Positions 1 through 11,174 of a stretch of 64,000 bases of DNA are shown here, one piece after another. Under the pieces are notes generated by a model. That model searched no databases and was not told where the DNA came from. It worked only from the letters and a program-made list of their open reading frames with translations. The DNA is taken from NCBI GenBank assembly GCA_030867875.1, contig JAOWCC010000577.1, positions 156,418,344 through 156,482,343 on the forward strand, read 5' to 3'. The translations under genes and the position numbers were made by a program. Positions within the stretch are counted from its first letter, which is position 1; every line of letters starts with the position of its first letter. Origin of the DNA: Actinernus sp. WN-2022 (Eukaryota; Cnidaria; Anthozoa; Actiniaria; Actinernidae).

Positions 1-16
1 ACTCAGGGCCTCTTGT
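1..16 (+). mobile_element. 3' tip of a Helentron-like element, cut by the window edge
   Basis: The first 16 bases match the end of the fuller copy that finishes at 15227: the right half of a short hairpin followed by CTCTTGT. The next base is T, as expected for insertion between two T residues. The rest of the copy lies outside the window, so this rests only on identity to the other end. Confidence 0.45.
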
Positions 17-1012
17 TTCACTTAATTTGGGGATGTTGTTCGTGGGCAGCGGTTTAGTTTTTATAACCGCTGTTTTATGTTTGTGGGCTTCAATAACATC
101 AAGATTGAAGGACACACAAAATTAGCGTTTTAATTGAAACGAGATTTGGTAAATGGCAGATACTGCATCTAAATTTCTCAGGTTTAATTTAGCAATTTCA
201 TGCTCAAAATCTCCAAAAAGCTCATTTGTTGCCCAAATGTTGCTCCGGAAGGCGAAAGTTGCTTATAACACAAAACGTTGCTCAAAACGCCAAAAGTTGC
301 TCAAAAGTTGCTGAGCACAATCTGGAAAGGCCTAGTTCTGTGCCCTTTCTTTGTCACTTACAGGTGTTCGCTTTGGCTTTGTCCCTCAAGGACCTTTCGT
401 CTTTTCCATTTTCCAAGTCATAAGAAAACTAGAACCGGCTATAAACTGAACTTTTCTCGATGCGGCGCGTAGCTTTGATCGGAAATCAACATTGCATTTT
501 CGGGTATGTCAATTGATAACAATTTATTTGTTGGGGAATTGGGAAATTCTAAAGAGAGCTCTTGACGGTGTTTCCCACATATCTACCCTTATATCTAGTC
601 GGATTTATGTTTTCGCCTTTTCACCGATCGCGAAAGCATGATAACCAAATCGAATTTTGATATTCTCCTGCATGGTTATGTAATACGATTCCTCCGAAAT
701 GCGATAAAGAAACCATAAAATATTTTTGGAGTTGCCGAGCTTCTGAAACCCATCTCACTAGATCGGAGAAACGAGCAAGCCGAATTTGCACAGAAAATAA
801 TAGAGCGAGCCAATCGCAATATCACCCAGAACAAAAAACAAGCAAGGACGAAACTTTAAAAAAATCGATGATGCCAGAAAAAAAATATTGCAGCAAATTT
901 GGAGCAAAAAAACCGGGCCCCCTCTCCATCAATTTTCAAATGGTCCGTCCCTAAATCTAGTAGCCTGCGTACAGCATCCCCTACTTGAGGGAGAACGGCG
1001 ATTTCATCGTTT
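17..1012. other. No recognisable gene
   Basis: Open frames here are short and overlapping, with no domain signature. A 22-base string near 756 (starting atctcactagatcgg) recurs near 41702, so part of this may be old dispersed repeat. Nothing else is supported. Confidence 0.4.
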
Positions 1013-1059
1013 CCGTTTCTCGGGGGTGATTACATTCGCATAATATGTGATTATCAACT

Positions 1060-2180
1060 TCTATATAACAAAACTTTTATGCAAAAAAACTTTTCTGTGA
1101 ATAAAAAAACATTATATATACTCAATTATATAATGTAGCAGAATTTATGCAAGTAATTACTTGCATAAATTCCGTTATATAAGATATCCTCAATATAATA
1201 TAACAGAATTTATGCAACTACTTACTTGCATAAATTCCGTTATATAACAGAATGATTTATGCAACTAATTACTTGCATAAATTCCGTTATATAACGAAAC
1301 AGAATTTATGCAACTAATTACCTGCATAAATTCCGTTACATGAGATATACTGGCTCATATAACAGAACAGAATTTATGCAACTAATTACTTGCATAAATT
1401 CCTTTATATAACAGAATGATTTATGCAACTAATTACTTGCATAAATTTCGTTATATAACAGAATGATTTATGCAACTAATTACTTGCATAAATTCCGTTA
1501 TATAACAGAACGGAATTTATGCAACTAATTACTTGCATAAAATCCGTTATTATATAACAGAATCATTTATGCAACTAATTACTTGCATAAAATCCGTTAT
1601 ATAACAGAATCATTTATGCAACTAATTACTTGCATAAATTTCGTTATATAACGAAACAGAATTTATGCAACTAATTACTTGCATAAATTCCGTTACATGA
1701 GATATACTGGCTTATATAACAGAACAGAATTTATGCAACTAATCAGTTACTTGCATGAATTCCGTTACATGAGATATACTGGCTCATATAACGGAACAGA
1801 ATTTATGCAACTAATTACTTGCATAAATTCCGTTATATAACAGAACAGAATTTATGCAACTAATTACTTGCATAAATTCCGTTATATAACAGAATCATTT
1901 ATGCAACTAATTACTTACATAAATTCCGTTATATAACGAAACAGAATTTATGCAACTAATTACTTGCATAAAATCCGTTACATGAGAGATACTGGCTTAT
2001 ATAACAGAACAGAATTTATGCAACTAATTACTTGCATAAATTCCGTTATATAAGATATCTTCAATATAATATAATAGAATTTATGGAACTACTTACTTGC
2101 ATAAATTCCGTTATATAACAGAATGATTTATGCAACTAATTACTTGTATAAATTACGTTACATGAGATATACTGGCTTTT
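1060..2180 (+). repeat. Left tandem array of palindromic ~42-bp units
   Basis: About 19 copies of a unit built around ATTTATGCAACTAATTACTT and its near-complement GCATAAATTCCGTTATATAA. Each unit is an imperfect palindrome, since TTATGCAA and TTGCATAA flank a short centre. Variants differ in the spacer between units; several carry an extra CATGAGATATACTGGC segment. Confidence 0.9.
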
Positions 2181-3019
2181 ATTGACGATTCCCGTCAGTT
2201 CGTTTGACAATCAATCTTCAATAAAGTCCGGCACTTTTGTATCTAAAACCGATGAAAACAGCTGAAGTAGCTAAACTCATGTTCGACAAGTCTGGTTTGC
2301 CAAAACTGGCCATTTCGAGTTGGTTTCTTGAGTTGGCCCGCCATCTTGAAATATACAACCACAAGAGGGACTGGGTCCACACAGCGGTCAAACGTCTACG
2401 CGTGCCTATTACGGTCAGTCTGGTGGGCGGCCGCGCGAATTTCCCGCGCAAAATTTACCTTAAAACATATTACAGTGAACTTCTATCCCCAAAAGTTAAG
2501 AAAAATACGTGAAACTTCAAACTGAGTTTACCATTTTTTATTCGTAATTTACCAAAAAAGTTATCATGGTTTGAAAACGGGTGTGTGAACAGTGACGGCC
2601 GTCGGCTCGCTTTGAATTTGTTTTGGAATATGTTGTTGTTGCAAGACTTTTGACGCATGCGCAGACATTTAACCACTGTGTGGACTGGGTCTAAGTTTAC
2701 GTCAGATGACGTTTTAGGACTCGATCTAGTAATTATTTTCATCGTAGTACCACAGGTAGCCCACTAAAACCACAGGTAGTTAACTTTCAACTATATTTCG
2801 AAAACAAAATTTTAGAACTATATACCATTTCAAAATCCCCAGCAATAGCTAAATCCGTCTTAACTATATACAGTTTTACATCTGGCATATCTTGTATATA
2901 TCTAGAATACAGTTATATATTGCTCAAAACTTCAGAATATGCGCCCGCTAACTGTCCTCGATTCTTGGCCATTCACCAATCATAGGAGGAGGAATCATGT
3001 TGCATCAACTTTTAAAATA

Positions 3020-4510
3020 CAAAGCTCAAGGGAAAGGGAATTGTGGAGGAGTTTGGGGCTGATGTGGCATGCGACATTGTCTTTCTGGGCGAGGACCGCT
3101 CGGAGGTAAGTAGACAGTCCTTCATTTAATTCAATGGCTCATTTTGTTTGGAAGCTTATTGTGTCCTTTCATCTCATTTGCAATAGGAATTTGAAGATCG
3201 CCTTAAGTGGAAGAGCTGTGCCCTTTGTAAAGTGAAGGTAAGCTGTCTGCTTAGAACTACTTCTGTATGTTTTTGATGTATCGTACACAATAATAATAAC
3301 GAGCAGGGACCCGCGGACCTTACATGAAATCAACAAGGCTGACCGACTTCTGACACGTGTGTACTGGAGGTTTTTAGCATGTTGATGTTTTCAAAGTTGT
3401 ATTTTGATTTAAAAAAAGGCAATAATATCTTACGGATCTCAGTTAATTTCTCAAACCGATGAATACAATTATACCTATACAGTGTGCCAAAACTGACGGT
3501 CACAGGCAGCTCGAGTCATGAATTCGTATGACGAAAACAAATATGGTCGCCGAAAGAGCATTGATCGAAGCACGAAAAGGGAATAAAAACTGAGAGGTTG
3601 CAAGGTGCACTGGACGCGTTCTTTGCAAAGGGTAGCAAAGCTTGTCACAAAGTCGAAAGAATAGCAACGCATTTTCCTTCACCTTGGAAACCAGATACCC
3701 AATGCGGCAGAAAAAGAACAAGTGAAGAAACATTTTCAGTTCCTTTCAGGAGAAATAAATCTCTCAGAATTAAGCCAGCGATTTTTTAAGAGATGAGATG
3801 CAAGACTTGGTCCACGCTATCGACACTCAAAGCTAGAAAAGGCTCAAGTGTTGGTCGCAATGGTGGTGTAGACCTAATCATCTACAAATGTTTACCAGAG
3901 CTCACACTTGGTTAGATGAAGGTGACTGGGAAAAAGCTCCAAAGACGACCAACCCTGTAGAGTCAATTAACAGACAGTCCATACACGAGAAAGGGTGTAC
4001 CTTGTTCGCTCTCCTAGAAAATATCTACACGGAGGATAGAGGTCATGCCGCAAAGATTGTTGCCATGGAAACCAACGTTACTCTTTCTTATGCAGGTAAC
4101 GAAGAAAGTAGACGAAAAAAACGAAATGACAACAAAAAGAGAAAGCGTTCAAGTTTAACCAATGCGAGCACTGATGATATTGTCCCTCCAGATAAGAGAC
4201 GACACATTGAAAAAGGTAGCAAACCATCACCAATGGCAAAGAGGCGTGGCAAGTCACTCGTTGGAACAAAAGTCTGTTGAATACCAGGAAATGCATGAAG
4301 GAAATATGAAGTACATGGGATGGTTTGATGGCCAAATAGTCGCTTTTAACAGACGAGATGGTTATTTTGTAGAATTTCAACAAAGGGAAAGTGAAGGGAC
4401 AACAATTAAAGGCTGGAGTGAATGGATAGAAGATATTGATATGCAATTACTTAGTTGCATAAATCATCCTTTATATTACGGAATTTATGCAAGTAATTGT
4501 ATTATGGAAT
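3020..4510 (+). pseudogene. Broken MULE-like transposase gene
   Basis: Exon-like pieces appear in order. 3030-3105 ends in a GTAAGT donor after EEFGADVACDIVFLGEDRSE. 3187-3237 (EFEDRLKWKSCALCKVK) lies between an AG acceptor and another GTAAGC donor. 3590-3790 reads GCKVHWTRSLQRVAKL, resembling the Cys-x2-His region of Mutator-type transposases, but has in-frame stops after KSKE and after FFKR. 3888-4280 contains TTNPVESINRQS and ENIYTEDRGHAAKIV followed by a Lys/Arg-rich tail. A frameshift near 4275 leads into 4282-4450 (MKYMGWFDGQIVAFNRRDGY), a Tudor/chromo-like tail that runs into the right TIR. It cannot encode an intact protein. The family assignment is inferred from these motifs and the 9-bp duplication. 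Confidence 0.6.
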
Positions 4511-4965
4511 AAGTTGAATAAACCATCCTGTTTTACTTTCTAGAATTTATATAAACTATCCTTTGTGTAACGGAATTTATGCAAGTAATTAGTGGCATAA
4601 ATTCTGTTCTGTTATATGAGCCAGTATTTATTATGTAATGGAATTTATGCAAGTAATTACTTGCCTAACTCATACCGTTATATAACGGAATTTATGCAAG
4701 TAAGTAGTTACATAAATTATGTTCTGTTATATAATCCAGTACTTATTATATAACGGAATTTATGCAAGTAATTAGTGGCATAAATCATCTCGTTATATAA
4801 CGGAATTTATGCAAGTAAGTAGTTGCATAAATCATCCCGTTATGTAACGGAATTTATGCAAGTAAGTAGTTGCATAAATCATCCCGTTATATAATTGAGT
4901 ATATCTTATATAACGGAATTTATGCAAGTAATTAGTTGCATAAATTCTGTTCTGTTAGTATTGAT
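4440..4965 (-). repeat. Right tandem array, inverted relative to the left array
   Basis: About eight copies of the reverse complement of the left-array unit (GGAATTTATGCAAGTAATTA then TTGCATAAATTCTGTT). Together with 1060-2180 it makes a long, repetitive terminal inverted repeat. The array begins within the coding tail of the transposase-like gene. Confidence 0.88.
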
Positions 4966-5156
4966 AATCAAATACAAAATATTTTTTAAATAAATCAGTA
5001 ATAATTACATAGGGAGTTAATTGCAAATTTTATTTCGTTATATATAACAAGTTAATCGCATAATATGCGAATATATATATTCCCCGTTTCTCCCCATGGT
5101 AGGGTCTGCGACCGTGTCCGTGACTTCACTTCCAAATTTTTGGTAATTAGCTATTT

Positions 5157-5500
5157 ATGCATAAACGAAGTCAAAACAAGATGGCGACTGAAATGAGATT
5201 TCGAAGTGTAAAGTCCGTCGCAGAGGAAATTTCTCTCAAATTTGGAATCCCATCTCTCAAATGTGAACAGCTTAGTGTTTTATGTAATTTTATTCGTGGG
5301 AAAGATGTGTTCGTGAGCCTTCCAACAGGCTCAGGAAGGTCACTGATATTTTCAACTGGCGGCCCCTTCAAACCAACTCGCGGCCAGGTTCGGGCTTTTG
5401 GAAGAAAAAAATGCATTAGACATTGAAGTTACTCCGCTTGTTGCCCTCATGAAGGATCAAGTGAAACGCTTACATAGTCATGGATTTAAGGTGAATATTT
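5157..5500 (+). pseudogene. RecQ-like helicase N-terminal fragment
   Basis: The frame from 5157 reads FGIPSLKCEQLSVLCNFIRG and then LPTGSGRSLIFS, a Walker A-like motif I with Arg in place of the usual Lys. A frameshift near 5420 is followed in another frame by VTPLVALMKDQVKRLHSHGF, matching the RecQ motif Ia region (SPLVALMKDQ). The fragment stops at a GTGAAT donor-like site at 5491. It lacks the DEAH box and all later motifs. Related fragments occur at 6980-7090, 23020-23190 and 48130-48870, so this is probably spread by transposons rather than a resident gene. Confidence 0.6.
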
Positions 5501-5639
5501 GAGCAGGGATTTTAATTGTCTGAACAGAGATTTTAACCGATTCACTCATTCAGCTCCATCGGTACAAACAAAACAAAGTCCAAAAAGCAAAAAATTAAAA
5601 AGCAGTCTAAAACTCCCCCTTCCCCCTACTCTCTCCCAC

Positions 5640-5725
5640 CACAGGAATCCCAAATCAACCAGGAACCCCAAATAAACCAGGAATCCCAAATAAACCAGGA
5701 ACCCCAAATCAACCAGAGCCTGCAA
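5640..5725 (+). repeat. Short minisatellite
   Basis: Five or so copies of a 17-bp unit of the form CAGGAACCCCAAATMAAC, slightly degenerate. Confidence 0.8.
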
Positions 5726-5828
5726 GCAGGCTAAAGCTCAAGTGACCCATACAACAGTCCGTTTAATACAGAAACCTGTATTAGCGGGGCCATTTCGCGT
5801 CCGCTTAAAAAAAAGGAAATTTGAGATG

Positions 5829-5955
5829 TTCGTATCACTGTATCACCGTATCACCGTATCACCGTATCACCGTATCGCCGTATCACCGTATCACCGTATC
5901 ACTGTATCACTGTATCTTGGTATCTCCGTATCATTGTATCTTGTAACACGTTATA
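5829..5955 (+). repeat. Microsatellite CGTATCAC
   Basis: Roughly fourteen copies of an 8-bp unit (CGTATCAC and variants CTGTATCA, CGTATCGC), decaying toward the right end. Confidence 0.88.
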
Positions 5956-6148
5956 TACCAAGCCGTTCTAAAATAGGGGGTTACAATATATAGGATTTCA
6001 CAAAATATGGGTTTTCACAAAATATAGGATTTCACAATGTATAGGATTTCATAATATGTGAATAGGAAGTGACGCAATGGAATGATAAAATAAAAAATGA
6101 TGAAATAATAAAGTGATGTTGGTAAGGTAAATAAAGGAAGGTAACAAA

Positions 6149-6755
6149 TTACAATAAACTAACGGCATGCAAAAAAACTAATAAAAAATTATATAAAGAT
6201 AATGATGATAAATAAAACATACCGGTATGTGAATAAGTGTGTAGAAAATGAGGTGAAAGTGAGCTAGGTTTCATCACGTCTATTGATATGATGCCATGAG
6301 GTTCAAGTGTTTTGGCCTTGTCTATAAGGTAGGATTCTCTGGCTTTACGAATCGAGTCTCGTGAGGAATGCATGAGTTCTAAGGGAATGAGTTGCATGTT
6401 AGTTTTAGAATGGTTAGGATTAGAAAGAAAATGTTCTGCAACAGTGGAGGGTTTAGACTTAATGTTAGGTTTGTCAACTGATCGTCTGTGTTCGTTGAAT
6501 CTGTCTTTGAGGCGTCGTTTGGTTTCACCTATGTATTGAAGGTGACAGCTACTGAGATTACATTGTACCATGTGTATAACATTTTTAGAGTTACAAGTGA
6601 TATGCGAATGGATTAAACGGGTTTCACCTGTGGAATGGAAAGTGTATTGTTTAAGACCGTTGACGATGTAGGGGCAAGTTGCACAATTTTGTCCGCAACG
6701 GAATGAGCCAAGTGGGAGTGTGCGTAGGGAACGATTAGTAGTGTTATTGGGTAAT
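6149..6755 (-). pseudogene. Penelope-like element, GIY-YIG endonuclease part
   Basis: The minus frame reads FRCGQNCATCPY, then MVQCNLSSCHLQYIGETKRR and LKDRFNEHRRSVD. This matches the Cys-rich linker and the GIY-YIG nuclease of Penelope-like retroelements (YIGETKR...R..EH). A hydrophobic tail with a stop at 6149 follows. This is the 3' half of the element whose reverse transcriptase lies at 8374-9610; the two halves are separated by the insertion at 6756-8373. Confidence 0.82.
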
Positions 6756-8373
6756 TACTCGGGCTGCATGTGGCAGCACCGAGTCTTAAAATGCAAGCGT
6801 TTTTTTGTTTGTTTCATGCAACAAAATTTGGACTTTTGACCCATGCGGTAATTTTTTCTTTGTTCCCATGTATTAAATTTCAAGTTCACCACCAATCAGA
6901 TTGCACTTAGCTGGTCACGTGACACTCTCCAGATTAATTAATTTACATAATTTAATACAGTAAATCAAGATGGTCGACCCGCGAGGAAATTTCTCTCAAA
7001 TTTGGAGTCCCATCTCTCAAATGTAAGCAGTTTAATGTTTTATTTAACTTCACCGTGCGAAAGCCTTCCAACAGGCTCAGGATATTTCAACTGGCGCTCT
7101 TGTCGGAGCCGAAGGACCGCGTTTTTTACCCAGATGGCCAGTGATTTTATATACGACACGACGCCGGACCTGAAGGGGCTGCATGACCACACATATCGAA
7201 TTGGAATTTAGCGTGTTGCTTTGCTGCTGAAACCAAGGCTTCTTCGATAGAAATGGCAAGATGTTGTGTTTTTCTAGGAGGACAAAATATTTCTCGTTTA
7301 AGCTTCTCTTTCGCCACGGCTTTGTTATTTGAATCTCTGTGGATTGGTATACTCAAATATACTGCACAATACCATACAACTGAATAAGAAGTCTTTAACA
7401 AAGCCAAACTCAACTTCAACTCAAGAGCAAAGCTGAGAGGGAAAGTGAAACTGAACAGTGTCTTGTCAGGTCATGAATTAAGGTACGGTGAGGTTGAAAT
7501 CATTGCGTGTTTATATCTTCATTTCTTTGTCGATTTCTTGACCTCGTGGCGCTGATAGATTTTGCCATCGGACGGTATTCTTGTTTGAGGTACGTTTCGT
7601 AGGTTTTATGCCACATTTCATTTTACTCTCGGTCATAATACATACCAGCGCAAACACCGTGATCTGTAGGCCAACACTAAAATAATTTTGAGCGTGTTTT
7701 TGGCTGTCGCTCGCCAAAACGTAGCCAGAAATACCCCGGAGAAATAAACACTCAGCACAGAATAATTTAAAGTAAAGTTAAACAAGAATCCTCTCACGGC
7801 CGAGGTTTTGGTTTGAGAAATTAAAGGCTTCCAACAGTTCCCTTTATAGTTCTGTAATATAATGAGCAGACTGCAGTTTTGGGAAGGAGGGTAAAAGCTT
7901 TTAAATATAGATAACCAACAGGAATTTCAGTTAATAAATACCAATAATATTGGACGCGAGCTGCGATAAAGAGCCGCAGGGTAGAATGAACAGTAGAGAA
8001 ATTATATAGTGATAGCTCCATCATAGGTGGACAGGATACAACTTATAATATGGGACAAATATAAACATACATTTGAGACACTCATCTATTAGTACTCTGA
8101 ACCTGGAGAACAGCAGACTAAATTGTAAGCGTGCGTTACATGAATAAGAAGAGGTCAACTTCTTTAATTTACATACACGTGAAAAACAAAAATATTTAAT
8201 TACATATATATACTAGGGGAACAGAGAATGAATGTCACCGCGCTACCGGCCACTCCTAAAGACTGCTAAATTCAGCTAATAATCCTTTTCTTCGGTTATT
8301 ACTAAAAGGATTTCAAATGAAAGTGTATTTCATCTTCAATCTCATGTGGTCCGAGTGAAAGCCCAGCTCTTGT
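6756..8373 (+). mobile_element. Helentron-like (Helitron2) non-autonomous element
   Basis: The insertion splits the Penelope coding frame; joining GGTAAT to TGTGATTT on either side restores the codons SQLPNNTT. The left end is TACTCGGGCTGCATGTG. A sub-terminal inverted copy, CATGTGGTCCGAGT, lies about 18 bp inside the right end, followed by a decayed hairpin and CTCTTGT. Terminal 5' plus sub-terminal 3' inverted repeats, a 3' hairpin, insertion between two T residues and no target duplication are the described Helentron hallmarks. It carries a shortened copy of the RecQ-like fragment (6980-7090, EISLKFGVPSLKC). Its 7020-8373 part is repeated at 32625-33979. Confidence 0.62.
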
Positions 8374-9093
8374 TGTGATTTAACTAGAAGGTCACGAAGG
8401 TTAGGAGAACGTCGGTGGGAAACGAGAGGAAAGCTAACAAAAACGTTTTTGCAACGATCGGATGAAAGTAGTATATTAAGATGTTTGTGAATTATACGAG
8501 AAATGTTAGGAAGTGCTGGGTTATAAGTGGTAATGAATGGTATACGTTGTGAATTTTGCGAACGTTTAGTATGTAACGCGTCGTTACGAGCAATGTCACT
8601 GAGCAGCGCGCTATATTTGTCTGTTAAGAAATGTGCGGTTATAACCTCGTTGAAGGTTTTCAATTCGTTAGTACTGAGTTTAAAAGCGTTGTCGTTAGAG
8701 CAAAATTTAATGCGGCGGAGACGGAGAGCTAAACTAAAAGGGATAGCTTGTTTAGTGTGCAAGGGATGGCAAGAGGATTTAAGAAGATATTGGTGTTTAT
8801 CAGTGGGTTTAGTGTAAAGGTCAGTTTCAATGTAACAGTCACGCAAGGAGACGGTTACGTCAAGAAATGGTACATGAGTAAATGAATGTGATGAGGTGAA
8901 CTTGATAGTGGGATGAAGATTATTAAGAAAATCAATGAAAGTGTTTAAAAGATCTTGACCCTCGGTCCAGACCATGAAAATGTCATCAATGTATCTGAAC
9001 CAAGTGTGTGGTGTGTAAGGAGCCTGAGAAAGGGCGTTATTTTCCAATTTACCGAGGAATAAATTAGCAAAAGAAGGAGCCATTCTAGTACCC
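8374..9093 (-). pseudogene. Penelope-like reverse transcriptase, C-terminal part
   Basis: The minus frame from MGTRMAPSFANLFLGKLE runs through RYIDDIFMVW, the catalytic YxDD-type motif, then FTHVPFLDVTVSL and LYTKPTDKHQYLLKSSCHP, all typical of Penelope reverse transcriptases. The natural reading ends at NLRDLLVKSQ; the residues beyond it come from the inserted Helentron-like DNA. Confidence 0.87.
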
Positions 9094-9163
9094 AATCAAT
9101 CAATCAATCAATAACCTTTATTTTAACACGATAATTATTAAAGCTTACAGCTTGTGCTTACAG
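9094..9163 (-). mobile_element. 5'-truncated LINE tail inserted in the Penelope element
   Basis: About 70 bp, read on the minus strand, ends AATAAAGG then (TTGA)n. It separates the codons QIHGTA (to the right) from MGTRMAP (to the left), which are contiguous in Penelope elements. A short repeat tail of this kind is usual for CR1/L2-like LINE 3' ends. Confidence 0.65.
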
Positions 9164-9615
9164 CTGTGCCATGAATCTGGAGGTAATGTGTGTTGTTAAA
9201 AGATAAATTATTCATAGAGACGGATCATGCGTATTAAGTCACAAAGTGTATCAGTAGTCTCGTCCTGAATATCTTTGTTAATACGAGTTTGTAGGAAATG
9301 ATGACATGCATCAATACCATCTTTATGGGGAAGATGTTAGTATACAAGGATGATACATCTAGAGTTACAAGAATGGCATTATCAGGAAGCTTACCAAGGT
9401 TTAGGAGTTTATTAAGAAAATCAGTGGTGTCTTTAATGTACGAAGGAAGAGAAGAGACAAGAGGCTTTAGATAAAAATCGACGAATTCAGAAATGCGTTC
9501 AGTGGGATCGATGGCTGTTAGATGAAATTATGGGGCGTCCAGGATTACCAGTTTGATGTATTTTGAGTAAAATGTAGAAACGTCCAGGTTTAGCATTAGT
9601 ATGTATGAGGTATAC
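9164..9615 (-). pseudogene. Penelope-like reverse transcriptase, upstream part
   Basis: Minus-strand codons read [48 protein letters not shown] and [17 protein letters not shown], in the order expected for the fingers and palm of a Penelope reverse transcriptase, including the first catalytic Asp region. Several frameshifts are needed, so it is inactive. Confidence 0.8.
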
Positions 9616-9830
9616 TGTTTAATTTTAGCTCACCAAAAAGCCCGGCTTACCAAAAACCTGGCACAGATTCGATTCAGTCAGATTCGGTTCTTCGTTAAAT
9701 TTAAGCCTTCATCAGACTTTATGGAGTCCTCCAGCTCTCTATAAATGGGAAAAATGCTTCAAAAAGCCTTATTAATCAATTCTGAGTAATCGCTGCTATT
9801 AAACAAGCAAAAAAACACGATGAATTTTAA

Positions 9831-10360
9831 AGTGCACCTAACCCCTTTTGCAATTTTTATAAATATGAATCTCTGAAAGGTTTTAAGTACTTCTGCGAAG
9901 ACATTTTTGGCTTACAAAGAATATTTTATGTTCTGTGCTTGTTTGAAATGGTGAAAATTTGACCTTTCCTGACTCATGACCGTGTAAGAAAAAGCCTGGG
10001 TCGATTCTGGATCTTACGTCATCTAATTCATTCGACTTTGCAATAAGTTGAATAAATGTTTAACATATTGCCTAAAATAACTGTTTTCTTTACTAACAAC
10101 TCGCAGACTGTATAAGTTCTCTATACATCAGATGGTGTTGTGGTAGAAAGGCGCCATGCATTAATGAGGTGACGTAAGATCCAGAATCGAACCAGGCTTT
10201 TTCTTACGCGGTCATGGGTCAGGAAAGGTCAAATTGTCACCATTTCAAACAAGCCAAGAACATAGAATATTCTCTGTAAGCCAAAATTCTATTCGCAGAA
10301 GTACTCAAAACCTTTCAAAGATTCGTATGTATAAAAATTGCAAAAGGGGTTAGGTGCACT
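9831..10360. mobile_element. TTAA-flanked element with ~200-bp inverted arms
   Basis: TTAA lies on both sides (9827-9830 and 10361-10364). The ends are AGTGCACCTAACCCCTTTTG and its complement. The arms 9831-10040 and 10165-10360 are complementary for about 200 bp with scattered mismatches, leaving a spacer of about 125 bp. TTAA targets are used by piggyBac and Kolobok families. No coding capacity is seen, so this is a MITE-like derivative. Confidence 0.75.
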
Positions 10361-10379
10361 TTAACGGGACCTGAAGCAA

Positions 10380-10550
10380 CCACATAGGCTGATCAAAATC
10401 AGTCAGATCGAATTGGAATTTAGTGTGTTAGTTTTGATGAGGAAGAAAAACTGGCGAACCCGGAAAAAAAAAACAAGGAGCAAGTGCGAGATGCCAACAA
10501 ACTAAACTCATATGTGGCGCCGCGAACGGGAATCGAATCAGGGTCACAGA
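10380..10550 (-). mobile_element. tRNA-derived SINE fragment
   Basis: The reverse complement carries a B-box-like CTGATTCGATTCCCG and the spaced motif GTTTGTTGGCATCTCGCAC. The same order is seen in the SINE at 50305-50565. The A-box end is lost or degenerate. Confidence 0.55.
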
Positions 10551-10589
10551 GCAATGGCCAAATTTGGGGGAGGAGGCTTAAAGGGGCTA

Positions 10590-10920
10590 CGGATGATCCA
10601 TGATGTCTGTGGATTGATTGACCCTAACCAACTTGGATGCCTTAAGGTTACCTCTACTACTTTCTGCCTACTTGATCTTCTCCACAACTGCTTATCAGCC
10701 CTTGACAACCCTGGTAAATACTTGAGGGTATGCTCAGTTTCGATTTGAGTAAAGCCTTTGACCGGATCAACCACAATATCGTTATCTTTAAGCTTATCGA
10801 CATTGGTGTAAGAAAGTCTAATGTCCCTTGGATTTGTAGCTTTCTTTCTTGTCGTCGACATTCTGTTAAGCTTGGCTTTATTATTTCTGAATGGCTACCT
10901 GTTTCGGCTGGTGTTATCGG
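10590..10920 (+). pseudogene. LINE reverse transcriptase fragment
   Basis: Frame one reads LIDPNQLGCLKVTSTTFCLL. After a frameshift near 10735 it continues LSKAFDRINHNIVIFKL, GVRKSNVPWICSFLS and EWLPVSAGV. The D-S-KAFD-I-H motif and the following order are those of non-LTR reverse transcriptase palm domains. The fragment lacks the catalytic YADD block. Confidence 0.8.
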
Positions 10921-10964
10921 AATGGTTGGGGAAATCGTGTCACTCACTCTCGTTCACTCACTCA

Positions 10965-11174
10965 CTAAAGGCCATTCAAACGGATACAACATCGTACAAC
11001 ATGCTGCGTGCAACATGTTGCATCCGCTTGAACATCTTGTTGCACGATATGTTTGACTAGTTTCAAACTTCATGCAGCATTGTGCAACATCATGCAGCAT
11101 CGTGTAACAGGGTCTTCACACGGATGCAATGTTGCATGCAACACGATGTTGCATCCGTTTGAACGGGCCTTAAG
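10965..11174. mobile_element. MITE with ~40-bp TIRs
   Basis: The left end CTAAAGGCCATTCAAACGG and the reverse complement of the right end, CTTAAGGCCCGTTCAAACGG, match over about 40 bp and continue into ATRCAACATCG. The interior is rich in GCAACATG-type palindromes. No coding frame is supported. Confidence 0.78.

Larger units (their letters stand above)
1022..5083 (+). mobile_element. MULE-like DNA transposon with tandem-repeat TIRs
   Basis: The 9-base string CCGTTTCTC occurs at 1013-1021 and again at 5084-5092, directly flanking the element; a 9-bp target duplication is typical of Mutator-like elements. The outer ends are inverted: left GGGGGTGATTACATTCGC, right (reverse complement) GGAATATATATATTCGC, both followed by a cATAATATG-type stretch. 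Inside the outer ends, arrays of a palindromic unit of about 42 bp sit in opposite orientation on the two sides and form very long inverted repeats. The core at 2200-4430 carries a decayed transposase-like gene on the plus strand. The family call rests on target-duplication length plus transposase features. Confidence 0.72.
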
